From: UBA11579 sp039714215
Lineage (GTDB): Bacteria; Chloroflexota; Anaerolineae; Anaerolineales; UBA11579
NCBI GenBank assembly: GCA_039714215.1
Contig: JBDLJU010000018.1
Coordinates: 1-22,676 of the forward strand
Length of the DNA: 22,676 nucleotides
Reading direction: 5' to 3'
Shown here: piece by piece, positions 7,881-15,534 of the stretch
Numbering within the stretch: the stretch's first letter is position 1
How the letters are laid out: every line of letters begins with the position of its first letter
The notes under the pieces: generated by a model
Told to the model about the DNA's origin: nothing
Database searches by the model: none
What the model saw: only the letters and a program-made list of their open reading frames with translations
Program-made: the position numbers and the translations under genes

Positions 7881-9842
7881 ATGTCGGTTTACCTTCATGA
7901 TATCCCCTTAGCACAGGCCTTAGCTCATTTCAGGAAGGCATTGCAAGCTGCCGAATTATTCGGGGTGCTAGCAGAAGAGAGCATTACCTTGACCCCCGCA
8001 GCGGTTGGCAGGGTGCTTTTCCAACCGGTTTGGGCCCGGATCTCCTCACCCCATTACCACGCGTCTGCGATGGATGGTTTTGCAGTTCGAGCCGAGGAGA
8101 CCAATGGGGCCAGTCAGACCAACCCAATTAAATTAGGATACAGCAGTCAGGCACAGTACGTTGATACCGGGGATTTGCTGCCTGAAGAATTTAATGCTGT
8201 GATCCCAATTGAGAGCGTTGAAGCGCTGGACCAGGCCGGCGAGATCGCTGGCGATCCAAGATCGCCTTCCAAAATCCGCATCCGCTCTGCGGTAACGCCC
8301 TGGAGCAATGTGCGCCCAATGGGCGAAGACATGATCGCCACCCAGTTGGTGCTGCCTGCCGGCCATGTGCTCCGCCCGGTTGATTTGGGAGCAGTGGCCG
8401 GGAGCGGACACGACAGTGTGACTGTCAGCCGTAAACCTGAGGTTGCCGTGATCCCAACCGGTACCGAACTGGTTGCCGTTGGTGAGGAGATCAAGCCGGG
8501 AGATATTATCGAATACAACAGCCTGGTGCTCGCCGCCCAGATAGAACAGTGGGGTGGGGCAGCCGCCCGTCACAAAATCGTAATTGATGATTTTGATGCA
8601 ATCACCAGCGCAGTGGCTGAGGCTGCGGAAACTCATGACTTGATTTTACTCAATGCTGGTTCATCTGCAGGGTCGGAGGATTTTTCATCCGCTGTGGTCG
8701 AAAAGCTAGGCACGCTGCTGGTGCATGGGGTCGCCGTCCGCCCCGGTCACCCGGTGATCCTGGGAATCCTGGATGCTCCCAGGGGCCGCAAGGTACCGAT
8801 TGTCGGTGTGCCCGGTTACCCGGTCAGCGCAGCGCTTACCGGAGAAATTTTCATAGAACCGCTGCTCGCCACCTGGCTGGGCCGCGCCCCGCATCAACCA
8901 GATCAGATTGAGGCAGAATTGACTCGTAAAGTGACCTCTCCCGGCGGGGATGACGATTACCAGCGGGTGGTGGTTGGCAGGGTTGGTGAGCGTTTGCTTA
9001 CCGCTCCGCTGCCGCGCGGCGCAGGAGTGATCTCGTCATTGGTGCGTGCTGATGGTTTGGCGCATTTCCCGCCCGGCTCACAGGGTGAAAGTGCGGGCAG
9101 CAAAGTCAAAGTCAGCCTGTACCGCCAAAGGGAAGAATTAGAGCGCACGATTTTCGCGATTGGCTCTCACGACCTGACCTTAGACCTGCTGGCACAGTTC
9201 CTCAGCCCGCGTCAACGCAGGCTGACTTCTTCCAACGTGGGCAGTTTAGGCGGATTGATCGCCCTGCGGCGAGGGGAAGCTCATCTGGCAGGTTCGCATC
9301 TGCTGGATCCGGAGAGCGGGGAATATAATCTGAGCTATTTGAAGCAGTATTTGCCCGAAATCCCCGTCAGGGTGGTGGGATTGGTTGAGCGCCAGCAGGG
9401 CTTGATCGTGAGGTCCGGGAACCCATTGGGGATCAAACATTTTGAGGACATCGCCCGCCAGGAGGTGACATTTGTCAACCGCCAGCGCGGGGCAGGCACA
9501 CGCGTGCTGCTCGATTACCAGCTGGAGGAGCAAAGGATCCTAGCAGAGCAGGTCAGGGGATATTCGCAGGAAGAATACACCCATCTGACCGTCGCAGCAG
9601 CAGTTGCTTCAGGCAGGGCGGACTGTGGGATGGGGATCGCCGCGGCCGCGGCTGCCCTTGAGCTGGATTTTGTCCCGCTGTTTGAGGAACGCTATGATTT
9701 GATCATCCCTGAAGAATTTTACTCTGGAGATTTACTTGCCCCGCTGTTCGAGGTGTTAAACGACCCGGTATTCAAAGATGCTGTTGAACAGCTCCCTGGT
9801 TACAATACCGCCGTGCTCGGAGAAACGATTAAGGTTGGTTAG
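7881..9842 (+). CDS. moeA: MoeA fused to a C-terminal periplasmic-binding-protein-like domain
   Basis: A 653-residue two-part protein. Residues 1 to about 418 are a complete MoeA with SAMDGFAVRAE, DTGDLLPEEFNAVIP, IPTGTELV, LLNAGSSAG and GVPGYPVSAALTG. From about residue 430 to the end is a type 2 periplasmic-binding-like domain (the COG1910/PBP-like group), seen in IGSHDLTLDLLAQFLS, FVNRQRGAGTRVLLDYQL and AAAVASGRADCGMGIAAAA. There is no signal peptide, so this domain acts in the cytoplasm, perhaps sensing molybdate or tungstate or a cofactor intermediate (inference). The ATG at 7881 is chosen because GGAG at 7872-7875 sits 5 nt before it and upstream codons would overlap the previous gene. 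It probably ends the operon that begins at arsR. Confidence 0.92.
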   Translation: MSVYLHDIPLAQALAHFRKALQAAELFGVLAEESITLTPAAVGRVLFQPVWARISSPHYHASAMDGFAVRAEETNGASQTNPIKLGYSSQAQYVDTGDLLPEEFNAVIPIESVEALDQAGEIAGDPRSPSKIRIRSAVTPWSNVRPMGEDMIATQLVLPAGHVLRPVDLGAVAGSGHDSVTVSRKPEVAVIPTGTELVAVGEEIKPGDIIEYNSLVLAAQIEQWGGAAARHKIVIDDFDAITSAVAEAAETHDLILLNAGSSAGSEDFSSAVVEKLGTLLVHGVAVRPGHPVILGILDAPRGRKVPIVGVPGYPVSAALTGEIFIEPLLATWLGRAPHQPDQIEAELTRKVTSPGGDDDYQRVVVGRVGERLLTAPLPRGAGVISSLVRADGLAHFPPGSQGESAGSKVKVSLYRQREELERTIFAIGSHDLTLDLLAQFLSPRQRRLTSSNVGSLGGLIALRRGEAHLAGSHLLDPESGEYNLSYLKQYLPEIPVRVVGLVERQQGLIVRSGNPLGIKHFEDIARQEVTFVNRQRGAGTRVLLDYQLEEQRILAEQVRGYSQEEYTHLTVAAAVASGRADCGMGIAAAAAALELDFVPLFEERYDLIIPEEFYSGDLLAPLFEVLNDPVFKDAVEQLPGYNTAVLGETIKVG

Positions 9843-9935
9843 CGGCGGTAAGGATTTGGCTCGTGGCTCTATCCAAAGAATACAACCAATGATTGGTTTG
9901 ATCGCTACTTAACGACTGATGATACGAGGTGAATT

Positions 9936-10406
9936 ATGCCCCTTCAGGCAGGAATCAAAGCCCCAGAATTTTCATTAAATGACCAGAATGGTAAAGAGCA
10001 CAGCCTTTCTGATTATCTCGGCAAGCAGGTGCTGCTCTACTTTTACCCAAAAGATGATACCTCCGGCTGCACCACTGAGGCATGCAATTTCCGGGATGAT
10101 TACAGCGCCTACCAGGAAGCCGATGTGGTGATCCTTGGGGTCAGCGCCGATGACGAGAAGTCACATACCAGGTTTATTGAGAAATATGAACTGCCCTTTG
10201 ATCTTTTAGCCGATACTGATAAGCAAGTTGTCGAACAGTATAAGGTGTGGGGATTGAAAAAGATGTTTGGCAAGGAGTATCACGGTATTTTCCGCACGAC
10301 CTATTTAATTGACCGAGAGGGAAAGATTGCCAAAGTCTTTGAAAAGGTGAAACCAGCTGCCCACAGCGAAGAAGTGCTGCAGGCCGTTGCGGAGCTTGCA
10401 CAGTAA
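9936..10406 (+). CDS. bcp: Thiol peroxidase, Bcp/PrxQ-type peroxiredoxin
   Basis: A 156-residue thioredoxin-fold peroxidase that reduces hydrogen peroxide and organic hydroperoxides with electrons from thioredoxin. The active site DDTSGCTTEACNFRDDY carries the peroxidatic C45 and the resolving C50 four residues later, the arrangement of atypical 2-Cys Bcp enzymes. YFYPKD precedes it and GIFRTTYLIDREGKI follows, as in the family. Length is normal. GAGGTGA at 9926-9932 lies just before the ATG. A 93-nt gap separates it from the moeA fusion, so it is probably a separate transcription unit, although read-through cannot be excluded. Confidence 0.95.
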   Translation: MPLQAGIKAPEFSLNDQNGKEHSLSDYLGKQVLLYFYPKDDTSGCTTEACNFRDDYSAYQEADVVILGVSADDEKSHTRFIEKYELPFDLLADTDKQVVEQYKVWGLKKMFGKEYHGIFRTTYLIDREGKIAKVFEKVKPAAHSEEVLQAVAELAQ

Positions 10407-10510
10407 GCAGGCTCTCCTTCTTGGTCGGGAGCGCAGGTTGGCATCATCATTCCGGCAATATCTGGCATCTAATCGCAAGGCATAAGCTGCCATCGGCAAG
10501 AGTTTCCTGC

Positions 10511-10539
10511 TTGTATGCCGCAGAAAAAATCACTATAAT
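10511..10539 (+). promoter_or_regulatory. Putative promoter of the beta-helix lipoprotein gene
   Basis: TTGTAT at 10511-10516 (half of the -35 consensus matched), exactly 17 nt, then a perfect TATAAT at 10534-10539. The implied leader is about 80 nt. The rest of the 222-nt gap 10407-10628 shows no gene. Confidence 0.55.
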
Positions 10540-10628
10540 GAATTTGAGATAGTATGGGGTGCCGTAGATTCCAATTTCAATGACACAGAAAAGAGGCAGC
10601 CCTATTTAGTTTGCCAGAGGAGGCTGCT

Positions 10629-13085
10629 ATGAGTAGGAGCGTGGGATTACGTCAAGCGCTGGTTTGCGCTGTTTGTTTGTGGTTGTCTGCCTGCGGGACA
10701 CCGAATCCAACGATTGCCTGCAGTGAAGCTGCCCTGGTATCTGCAATCAATGATGCCAACAGCAATCCTGATCACACCACGATCATTATGGATGAAGGCT
10801 GCCTGATCAATATGACCACAGCCCACAGCCAGATGGATCATCAGGAAGCAGAAAGTGGGTTGGATGGTTTTACCGGGATGCCGGCGATCTACACGCCAAT
10901 CACCATCCAGGGCAATGATTCAACCATTCAGCGATTGGTTTCTGCACCGGAAATGCGTTTTTTCTACATTCAATCTATTGGTGAATTGACACTTGAAGGA
11001 TTAACCCTGAATAACGGGCTGGTACAAACCGGCAATGGTGGATACCGGGGCGGGGGGGCAATTTACAATCGCGGGGTGTTCCATATTATCAGTGGGGGGA
11101 TATTTGAGAGCTATGCGGCAGATTCTGGTGGAGGGATAATCAATGTTGACATTGGCAGTGTGCATATTGATAACAGCTCAGTTAGTTCCAATACCGCCGG
11201 TGTGCATGGGGGAGCGATATTAAACACCGGAGAATTGATCATTGATGGGTACAGTATCATTAACAACAATCAAGCGGCTGGCAACGGTGGGGCAATCATG
11301 ACCTCTGGCGCGCTGACCATCGATGTGGCTCACATCAGTAACAACCAGACCATTGGTCAAGGGGGGGCGATTTCAACAAACTCTGGGGCGTATATTGAGT
11401 TGAAAGAGGTCTTATTCGAAGGCAATCAAACTGGGATTAGTGGCGGCGGGGCGATCTTGTTTTCGGACTCCGTTTTTTCAATCCATGACTGTACTTTCAG
11501 TCAAAATCAAACAACTGAAGATTCCGCCTCGGGCGGCGCGATAAAAATTAGCGATTCAATCGGCCTTATCGGGAGTTCAACCTTTATTAGTAATTATTCT
11601 CAACGGTATGGAGGTGGGGTGAATATCGCTGGAGATTCGGACCTCACGATCGCTTCCTCAACATTCCAAAATAACAGCGCTGCAGTTGGCGGGGGAGGGT
11701 TGTCTAACAGTACATTCGGTTGGGCTGTTGAGGTGACGGATACTACCTTTTCCGGCAATGATGCAGCCATAGGGGGTGCAATTTCTACCGGGGGAGAGCT
11801 GACCGTTCGGAAATCCCTGATCTCTGGGAACACCAGCACAGAATCCGGTGGGGGAATTCACAATGGGGGTACGTTGAAATTGATCAACTCAACAGTCTCT
11901 GGGAACACATCACAAGTCATCGGAGGAGGATTACTTAACTACGGGACGATCCAGATTGTTTTTTCCACTATAGCGTATAATCAAGCAATCCATGGTGGGG
12001 GCTTGTATGGCAACCAAGATTTGGTTGAGATCAAAAACTCAATATTTTCTGGAAATACCCCCGATGGTTGTTCAGTGGCAGGTCCCCTGACAGCTTATGG
12101 AGCTAATCTCGATGATGATGGATCATGCCAGGGGTTTAACTTGACGATTAATCCGTTCCTGGGCCCCCTGGCAGCCAATGGCGGATCGACGATGACTCAC
12201 GCTTTTACTTTTTTCAGTGAGGCAGTCGATGGCGCTAATGACTGCACAGATATCCCCGGGACCCCTGCAGTAAATCAAGACCAACGCTTTGAGCCGCGCC
12301 CGTTCAACGGCATCTGTGACCTGGGGGCGTACGAGGCGCAGGTCACCCCGCCTGCATTTCAGGCGAATATCCAGGTGGGGCTGGGGGAACTGCCATGCTT
12401 GGAAGGTCCTCACGAGAATTTTGCTCAGGTAACCAGCTTCCTATCTGGGGAGAGTCTGACCGCTCTGGGACGAAATGAGGCTGCTACCTGGTTAGGGATC
12501 GCGGGGATGAATGGGAAAGCAAACGAGGTGGTCTGCTGGGTGCCCAGTACTGGCGTGGAGAGCCTGATACTCTTTGCTGGATACCCGGTCCTCAGCTCAG
12601 CTGCCCATCCCCCAGAATCCGGGATGGAGGAAGCGAATGGATTTAATCGCTGCGCGCTGTTTGCACCGGAGACGTATTCCTTGAGCCAGCTGGATATCCC
12701 CTACGGCACTGGGAAATTTACCATCGTGCTGACAATGCCCGAAGGTGTCCATGGTTTGGAGGTGATTTACCCAGAAGATCTCGAGCCGTGGATCTATTCG
12801 GTTGTGGTGGGGCAGCATGACGATCCGGAGTGCACCTTTGACGGTTATGCGGGTAAGCTTTACTGCCGTTTAGAAATTCCAGAGAGCTATTTTGGTACGG
12901 TACGTCCGGTGAAATATTTTGTGAATGGCTGTGAGGATCCGTTTTACGTTCATAATCTGGTGACGATTATTGAGCCAGCAGTCCCAATTTCCTGCTCTAT
13001 CTCGTTGGGTGAATCGGACTGTATTGCAGCGGGGGGGAGTTATTCTTGCGGAGCAAGCTCAGATTGTGAGTGTATTTGTCCGTAA
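10629..13085 (+). CDS. Secreted beta-helix lipoprotein with SH3b-like domain
   Basis: An 818-residue exported protein. The ATG at 10629 is chosen because AGAGGAGG ends 5 nt before it. Residues 1-22 form a lipoprotein signal with lipobox L19-S-A-C22. Residues 80 to about 490 repeat a 20-30-residue unit with GGGAI, SGNT and Ser/Asn/Gly-rich turns (for example SLISGNTSTESGGGIHN), typical of right-handed parallel beta-helices of the polymorphic-outer-membrane-protein or pectate-lyase type. NPFLGPLAANGGSTMTH and CDLGAYE resemble the choice-of-anchor-Q ending found after such helices. Then ELPCLEGPHENFAQVTSFLS through VVCWVPS resembles a bacterial SH3b domain. A Cys-rich tail ends the protein. The likely role is surface adhesion or glycan binding; there is no recognised catalytic motif. 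It has lower GC than its neighbours. Confidence 0.8.
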   Translation: MSRSVGLRQALVCAVCLWLSACGTPNPTIACSEAALVSAINDANSNPDHTTIIMDEGCLINMTTAHSQMDHQEAESGLDGFTGMPAIYTPITIQGNDSTIQRLVSAPEMRFFYIQSIGELTLEGLTLNNGLVQTGNGGYRGGGAIYNRGVFHIISGGIFESYAADSGGGIINVDIGSVHIDNSSVSSNTAGVHGGAILNTGELIIDGYSIINNNQAAGNGGAIMTSGALTIDVAHISNNQTIGQGGAISTNSGAYIELKEVLFEGNQTGISGGGAILFSDSVFSIHDCTFSQNQTTEDSASGGAIKISDSIGLIGSSTFISNYSQRYGGGVNIAGDSDLTIASSTFQNNSAAVGGGGLSNSTFGWAVEVTDTTFSGNDAAIGGAISTGGELTVRKSLISGNTSTESGGGIHNGGTLKLINSTVSGNTSQVIGGGLLNYGTIQIVFSTIAYNQAIHGGGLYGNQDLVEIKNSIFSGNTPDGCSVAGPLTAYGANLDDDGSCQGFNLTINPFLGPLAANGGSTMTHAFTFFSEAVDGANDCTDIPGTPAVNQDQRFEPRPFNGICDLGAYEAQVTPPAFQANIQVGLGELPCLEGPHENFAQVTSFLSGESLTALGRNEAATWLGIAGMNGKANEVVCWVPSTGVESLILFAGYPVLSSAAHPPESGMEEANGFNRCALFAPETYSLSQLDIPYGTGKFTIVLTMPEGVHGLEVIYPEDLEPWIYSVVVGQHDDPECTFDGYAGKLYCRLEIPESYFGTVRPVKYFVNGCEDPFYVHNLVTIIEPAVPISCSISLGESDCIAAGGSYSCGASSDCECICP

Positions 13086-13249
13086 TGGGCAGGCAGTTGA
13101 AAATTAGGAGAAAGCAGCTTGGACGCTGATCTCTTCGGACTACAATTCCTTCGAAGATTCCCTATTTAAGGTGTTCAGTTCCAAAGAGCTGCTGCTCTCG
13201 GTGAAGGGTTTTTCCGAGCAAAACTTAGTGTTTATCAGATTGGAGAGAA

Positions 13250-13352
13250 CCCTCACCCCTGATAGGTGTAAATATTGCAGAGAATCTAAAGCCCCTCTTC
13301 CAACCTTGGGAGAGGGTGACCGCTCAAGGAGCGGTTGGGGGTGAGGGGCTTT
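13250..13352. repeat. Interspersed-type inverted-repeat element with competing hairpins
   Basis: The right arm (13333-13352, GGTTGGGGGTGAGGGGCTTT) can pair with two different left arms: CCCTCACCCC at 13250-13259 (10 bp perfect) or AAAGCCCCTC plus TTCCAACC at 13288-13305 (near perfect, 2-nt offset). Inside lies a perfect 7-bp hairpin, ACCGCTC-AAG-GAGCGGT, at 13319-13335. The CCCTCACCCC sequence type is familiar from small palindromic repeats dispersed in bacterial genomes. No transposase is nearby. Confidence 0.7.
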
Positions 13353-13391
13353 CATCTGTCCAAAACAAAATGTTCGCAGAGTGATGTAAGC

Positions 13392-13417
13392 GAATAATGA
13401 GCAATTGCTCATTATTC
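13392..13417. repeat. Perfect 26-bp palindrome upstream of the cDPG synthetase-like promoter
   Basis: The half-site GAATAATGAGCAA is followed at once by its exact reverse complement, centred between 13404 and 13405, with no spacer and no mismatch. It ends 10 nt before the predicted -35 element. This fits a dimeric regulator site better than a terminator, because there is no loop and no T-run. Confidence 0.75.
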
Positions 13418-13427
13418 CAAAATCTGT

Positions 13428-13456
13428 CTGATAATCTCCTTACCTTTTGATATAAT
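13428..13456 (+). promoter_or_regulatory. Putative promoter of the cDPG synthetase-like gene
   Basis: CTGATA at 13428-13433 (4 of 6), 17 nt, then a perfect TATAAT at 13451-13456. The leader would be about 50 nt. The palindrome sits directly upstream, in an activator-type position. Confidence 0.55.
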
Positions 13457-13514
13457 TCTTTTGTTTGTTTGACAGAAGATAGTCTTAAAATCTCATTTGG
13501 AGGATGTACTGAGT

Positions 13515-14840
13515 ATGTCTAAAATAAAGGTCATCATCATGGGGGCCGCTGGGCGAGATTTCCACAACTTTAACACTTTTTTCCGTGGAAATGACGAGTA
13601 TGAGGTTGTCGCGTTTACCGCCACGCAAATTCCTGACATCGAAGGGCGAACCTATCCGGCCGTGCTGGCGGGTGATAACTACCCTGCTGGGATACCGATT
13701 TTTGCTGAAGAACGCTTAGTCGAGCTGATCAAAGAGCACAATGTTGATCAGGTCGTTTTTGCCTACAGCGATGTCACGCACGAGTATGTGATGCATAAAG
13801 CCTCTGTGGTTCTGGCCGCTGGTCCCGATTATGTGCTGATGGGCGCAGAGAAAACAATGATCAAGTCCACCAAACCGGTGGTTTCGGTCTGCGCGGTGCG
13901 TACCGGTTCTGGCAAAAGCCAGACCACCCGCCGGGTGGCCGAAGTGCTGATGGGACTTGGTTACAAAGTGGCCGCAATTCGCCACCCAATGCCTTATGGC
14001 GATCTGGCCAAGCAGGTTGTGCAGCGCTTTGCTGAACTCTCTGATCTGGACAAGCACGAGTGCACCATCGAAGAGCGCGAGGAATACGAACCGCATATCG
14101 TCGCTGGCGTGATTATCTATGCTGGCGTGGATTACGAAGCGATCGTGCGTGAAGCAGAGAAAGAAGCAGACATCATTTTGTGGGACGGTGGCAACAACGA
14201 CCTGCCTTTCTATGTGCCCGATTACAACATTGTGGTGGCAGATCCGCATCGCCCTGGCCATGAGACGATGTACCATCCCGGTGAAGCCAATACCAAGCTG
14301 GCAGATGCCTTCGTACTTAACAAGGTAGATACCGCCGCACCTGACGATATCATCGCGGTGCACGAATCGCTGCGTAAGCTCAACCCAAGCGCGGTCCATA
14401 TTGAAGGTGCTTCTCCGTTATTCGTTGATGATCCTTCCGCAATCCAGGGCAAGCGTGTGCTGGTTGTGGAAGACGGCCCAACCCTGACCCACGGTGAAAT
14501 GGCTTACGGCGCTGGCTGGGTTGCTGCCCGCCGTTTCGGTGCTGCAGAGATCGTTGACCCGCGGCCGTTTGCGGTCGGCTCGATTGTGGACACCTACAAT
14601 AAGTATCCGACGACCGGGAATGTGCTCCCCGCGATGGGTTATGGCGACAAGCAAATGAAAGAGCTTGAACAATCGATCAACAATGCGGACGTTGACCTGG
14701 TGATCATCGGTACCCCGATTGACCTGGGAAAGCTGCTTAAGATCAATAAGCCCACCCAGCGGGTGCGTTATGAGCTGCAGGAGATTGGCCAACCGACCCT
14801 GCAAGATTTGCTTGAAAAGAAGTTCGGTAAGAAGAAGTAA
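13515..14840 (+). CDS. Cyclic 2,3-diphosphoglycerate synthetase-like GTPase (COG2403)
   Basis: A 441-residue protein. The N-terminal part (KVIIMGAAGRDFHNFNTFFR) is a Rossmann-like unit. A P-loop-like RTGSGKSQTTRRVAEVL (K134-S135) starts a nucleotide-binding domain, and ILWDGGNNDLPFY and FVLNKVDTA (NKxD) give it a GTPase look. This architecture is that of the archaeal enzyme that makes cyclic 2,3-diphosphoglycerate, and bacterial homologues are annotated by similarity only. The activity in this organism is therefore unproven. The ATG at 13515 is used because GGAGG at 13499-13503 precedes it; the spacing of 11 nt is long, but upstream in-frame codons overlap that site. It is monocistronic, with a strong terminator. 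Confidence 0.85.
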   Translation: MSKIKVIIMGAAGRDFHNFNTFFRGNDEYEVVAFTATQIPDIEGRTYPAVLAGDNYPAGIPIFAEERLVELIKEHNVDQVVFAYSDVTHEYVMHKASVVLAAGPDYVLMGAEKTMIKSTKPVVSVCAVRTGSGKSQTTRRVAEVLMGLGYKVAAIRHPMPYGDLAKQVVQRFAELSDLDKHECTIEEREEYEPHIVAGVIIYAGVDYEAIVREAEKEADIILWDGGNNDLPFYVPDYNIVVADPHRPGHETMYHPGEANTKLADAFVLNKVDTAAPDDIIAVHESLRKLNPSAVHIEGASPLFVDDPSAIQGKRVLVVEDGPTLTHGEMAYGAGWVAARRFGAAEIVDPRPFAVGSIVDTYNKYPTTGNVLPAMGYGDKQMKELEQSINNADVDLVIIGTPIDLGKLLKINKPTQRVRYELQEIGQPTLQDLLEKKFGKKK

Positions 14841-14855
14841 CAAGAAATTTAAACC

Positions 14856-14883
14856 AAAAGCCCAGGCGGATGCCTGGGCTTTT
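14856..14883. terminator. Symmetric terminator shared by convergent genes
   Basis: A perfect 12-bp stem (AAAAGCCCAGGC / GCCTGGGCTTTT) with loop GGAT. A-run on one side and T-run on the other make it functional on both strands. It lies between the cDPG synthetase-like gene (plus) and the carD-like gene (minus). Confidence 0.85.
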
Positions 14884-14912
14884 ATAATCTAATTGTTTAT
14901 CAATGTGTGATT

Positions 14913-15425
14913 TTATTTTTTAATTGGTTCGGGTTCTTCCATCACTTTTTCAAAACGTTCGAGGGCGTCTTCTTCACTGATATCCTGAATGATCGACCAC
15001 TCGCGGATGAAGAGTTTTTCTACGTTATGTAAGATCTTAGTTTCAAAATCATTCAGGCCGTGGTCTTTTTTGCGGAAACGCAGGTCGCGGATCGTCTGCG
15101 CAGAAACCTCCATGGAACTATCTGAGGTGGTTTCATTGAGCAATTTCTTGCGATCATTATGGTCGTCCGGGAAAAGGTTAGGCTCTTCTTTAAGGATCTT
15201 TTTTGCCTTACGCAGTTTATAGTCAGAGGCCACCGGCCGGACGCGATCCGTATCGATCTGCCCAACGGGGACAAAAAACTCACTGTTTCTGGCGATTACC
15301 TTGAAATATTTGGTTTTCTCATCACCGATCGATTTGGTTTCAACAGATTTGATTTGGCCGATTCCATAATAGGTATGTACGATCCAATCGCCTTTTTTTA
15401 GGGAATCTGGCTTTTTGCTCACCAT
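14913..15425 (-). CDS. carD: CarD/CdnL-family RNA polymerase-binding regulator
   Basis: A 170-residue protein. The N-terminal 75 residues (LKKGDWIVHTYYGIGQIKSVE, then EFFVPVGQIDTDRVRP) match the CarD/TRCF RNA-polymerase-interaction domain. The helical remainder (RKAKKILKEEP, NDFETKILHNVEKLF, EEDALERFEKVMEEP) fits the DNA-binding C-terminal half of CdnL/CarD proteins. Family members bind the RNA polymerase beta subunit and stabilise open promoter complexes, controlling rRNA and stress genes. AAAGGAG lies 4 nt before the ATG on the minus strand. The last two residues are lysines. It is probably transcribed alone, from a promoter near 15475 to the shared terminator. Confidence 0.85.
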   Translation of the reverse strand: MVSKKPDSLKKGDWIVHTYYGIGQIKSVETKSIGDEKTKYFKVIARNSEFFVPVGQIDTDRVRPVASDYKLRKAKKILKEEPNLFPDDHNDRKKLLNETTSDSSMEVSAQTIRDLRFRKKDHGLNDFETKILHNVEKLFIREWSIIQDISEEDALERFEKVMEEPEPIKK

Positions 15426-15470
15426 ACCGCTCCTTTGGTTTAGGGGGTTAACTTAGCCAACACTTTTCTT

Positions 15471-15479
15471 AGTATAACA
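15471..15479 (-). promoter_or_regulatory. Putative extended -10 promoter of the carD-like gene
   Basis: TGTTATACT on the minus strand is an extended -10; the -35 is weak. The 14-nt block around it is identical to the one at 1224-1237 and is followed in both places by a similar GC(A/G)ATTT sequence. Confidence 0.45.
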
Positions 15480-15534
15480 TGGGAAGCAATTTAATAAAAA
15501 TATTAGGCATAAAGCGGGATAAATTAGGCGAAAA

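Larger units (their letters stand above)
13086..13514. other. 429-nt intergenic region without a gene
   Basis: No believable coding region. It contains a weak hairpin after the lipoprotein gene (AGAGC-TGCT-GCTCT at 13185-13198, then GGGTTTTT), an inverted-repeat element at 13250-13352, a perfect palindrome at 13392-13417 and a promoter at 13428-13456. The short reading frames here come from the repeat arms. Confidence 0.75.

Noticed and set aside
9884..9898. Inverted repeat AACCAAT-G-ATTGGTT before bcp
   Set aside because: Arms of only 7 bp are expected about once by chance in a window this size, and no promoter context supports it.
10611..10628. TTG start for the beta-helix lipoprotein
   Set aside because: It would place the Shine-Dalgarno AGAGGAGG inside the coding region; the ATG at 10629 gives correct spacing and a normal lipoprotein signal.
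13140..13412. Minus-strand reading frame of 90 codons in the intergenic region
   Set aside because: It is produced by the inverted-repeat element and the palindrome, and has no ribosome-binding site or recognisable protein features.
13716..14399. 227-codon minus-strand reading frame inside the cDPG synthetase-like gene
   Set aside because: Shadow of a clearly coding plus-strand gene with GTPase motifs.
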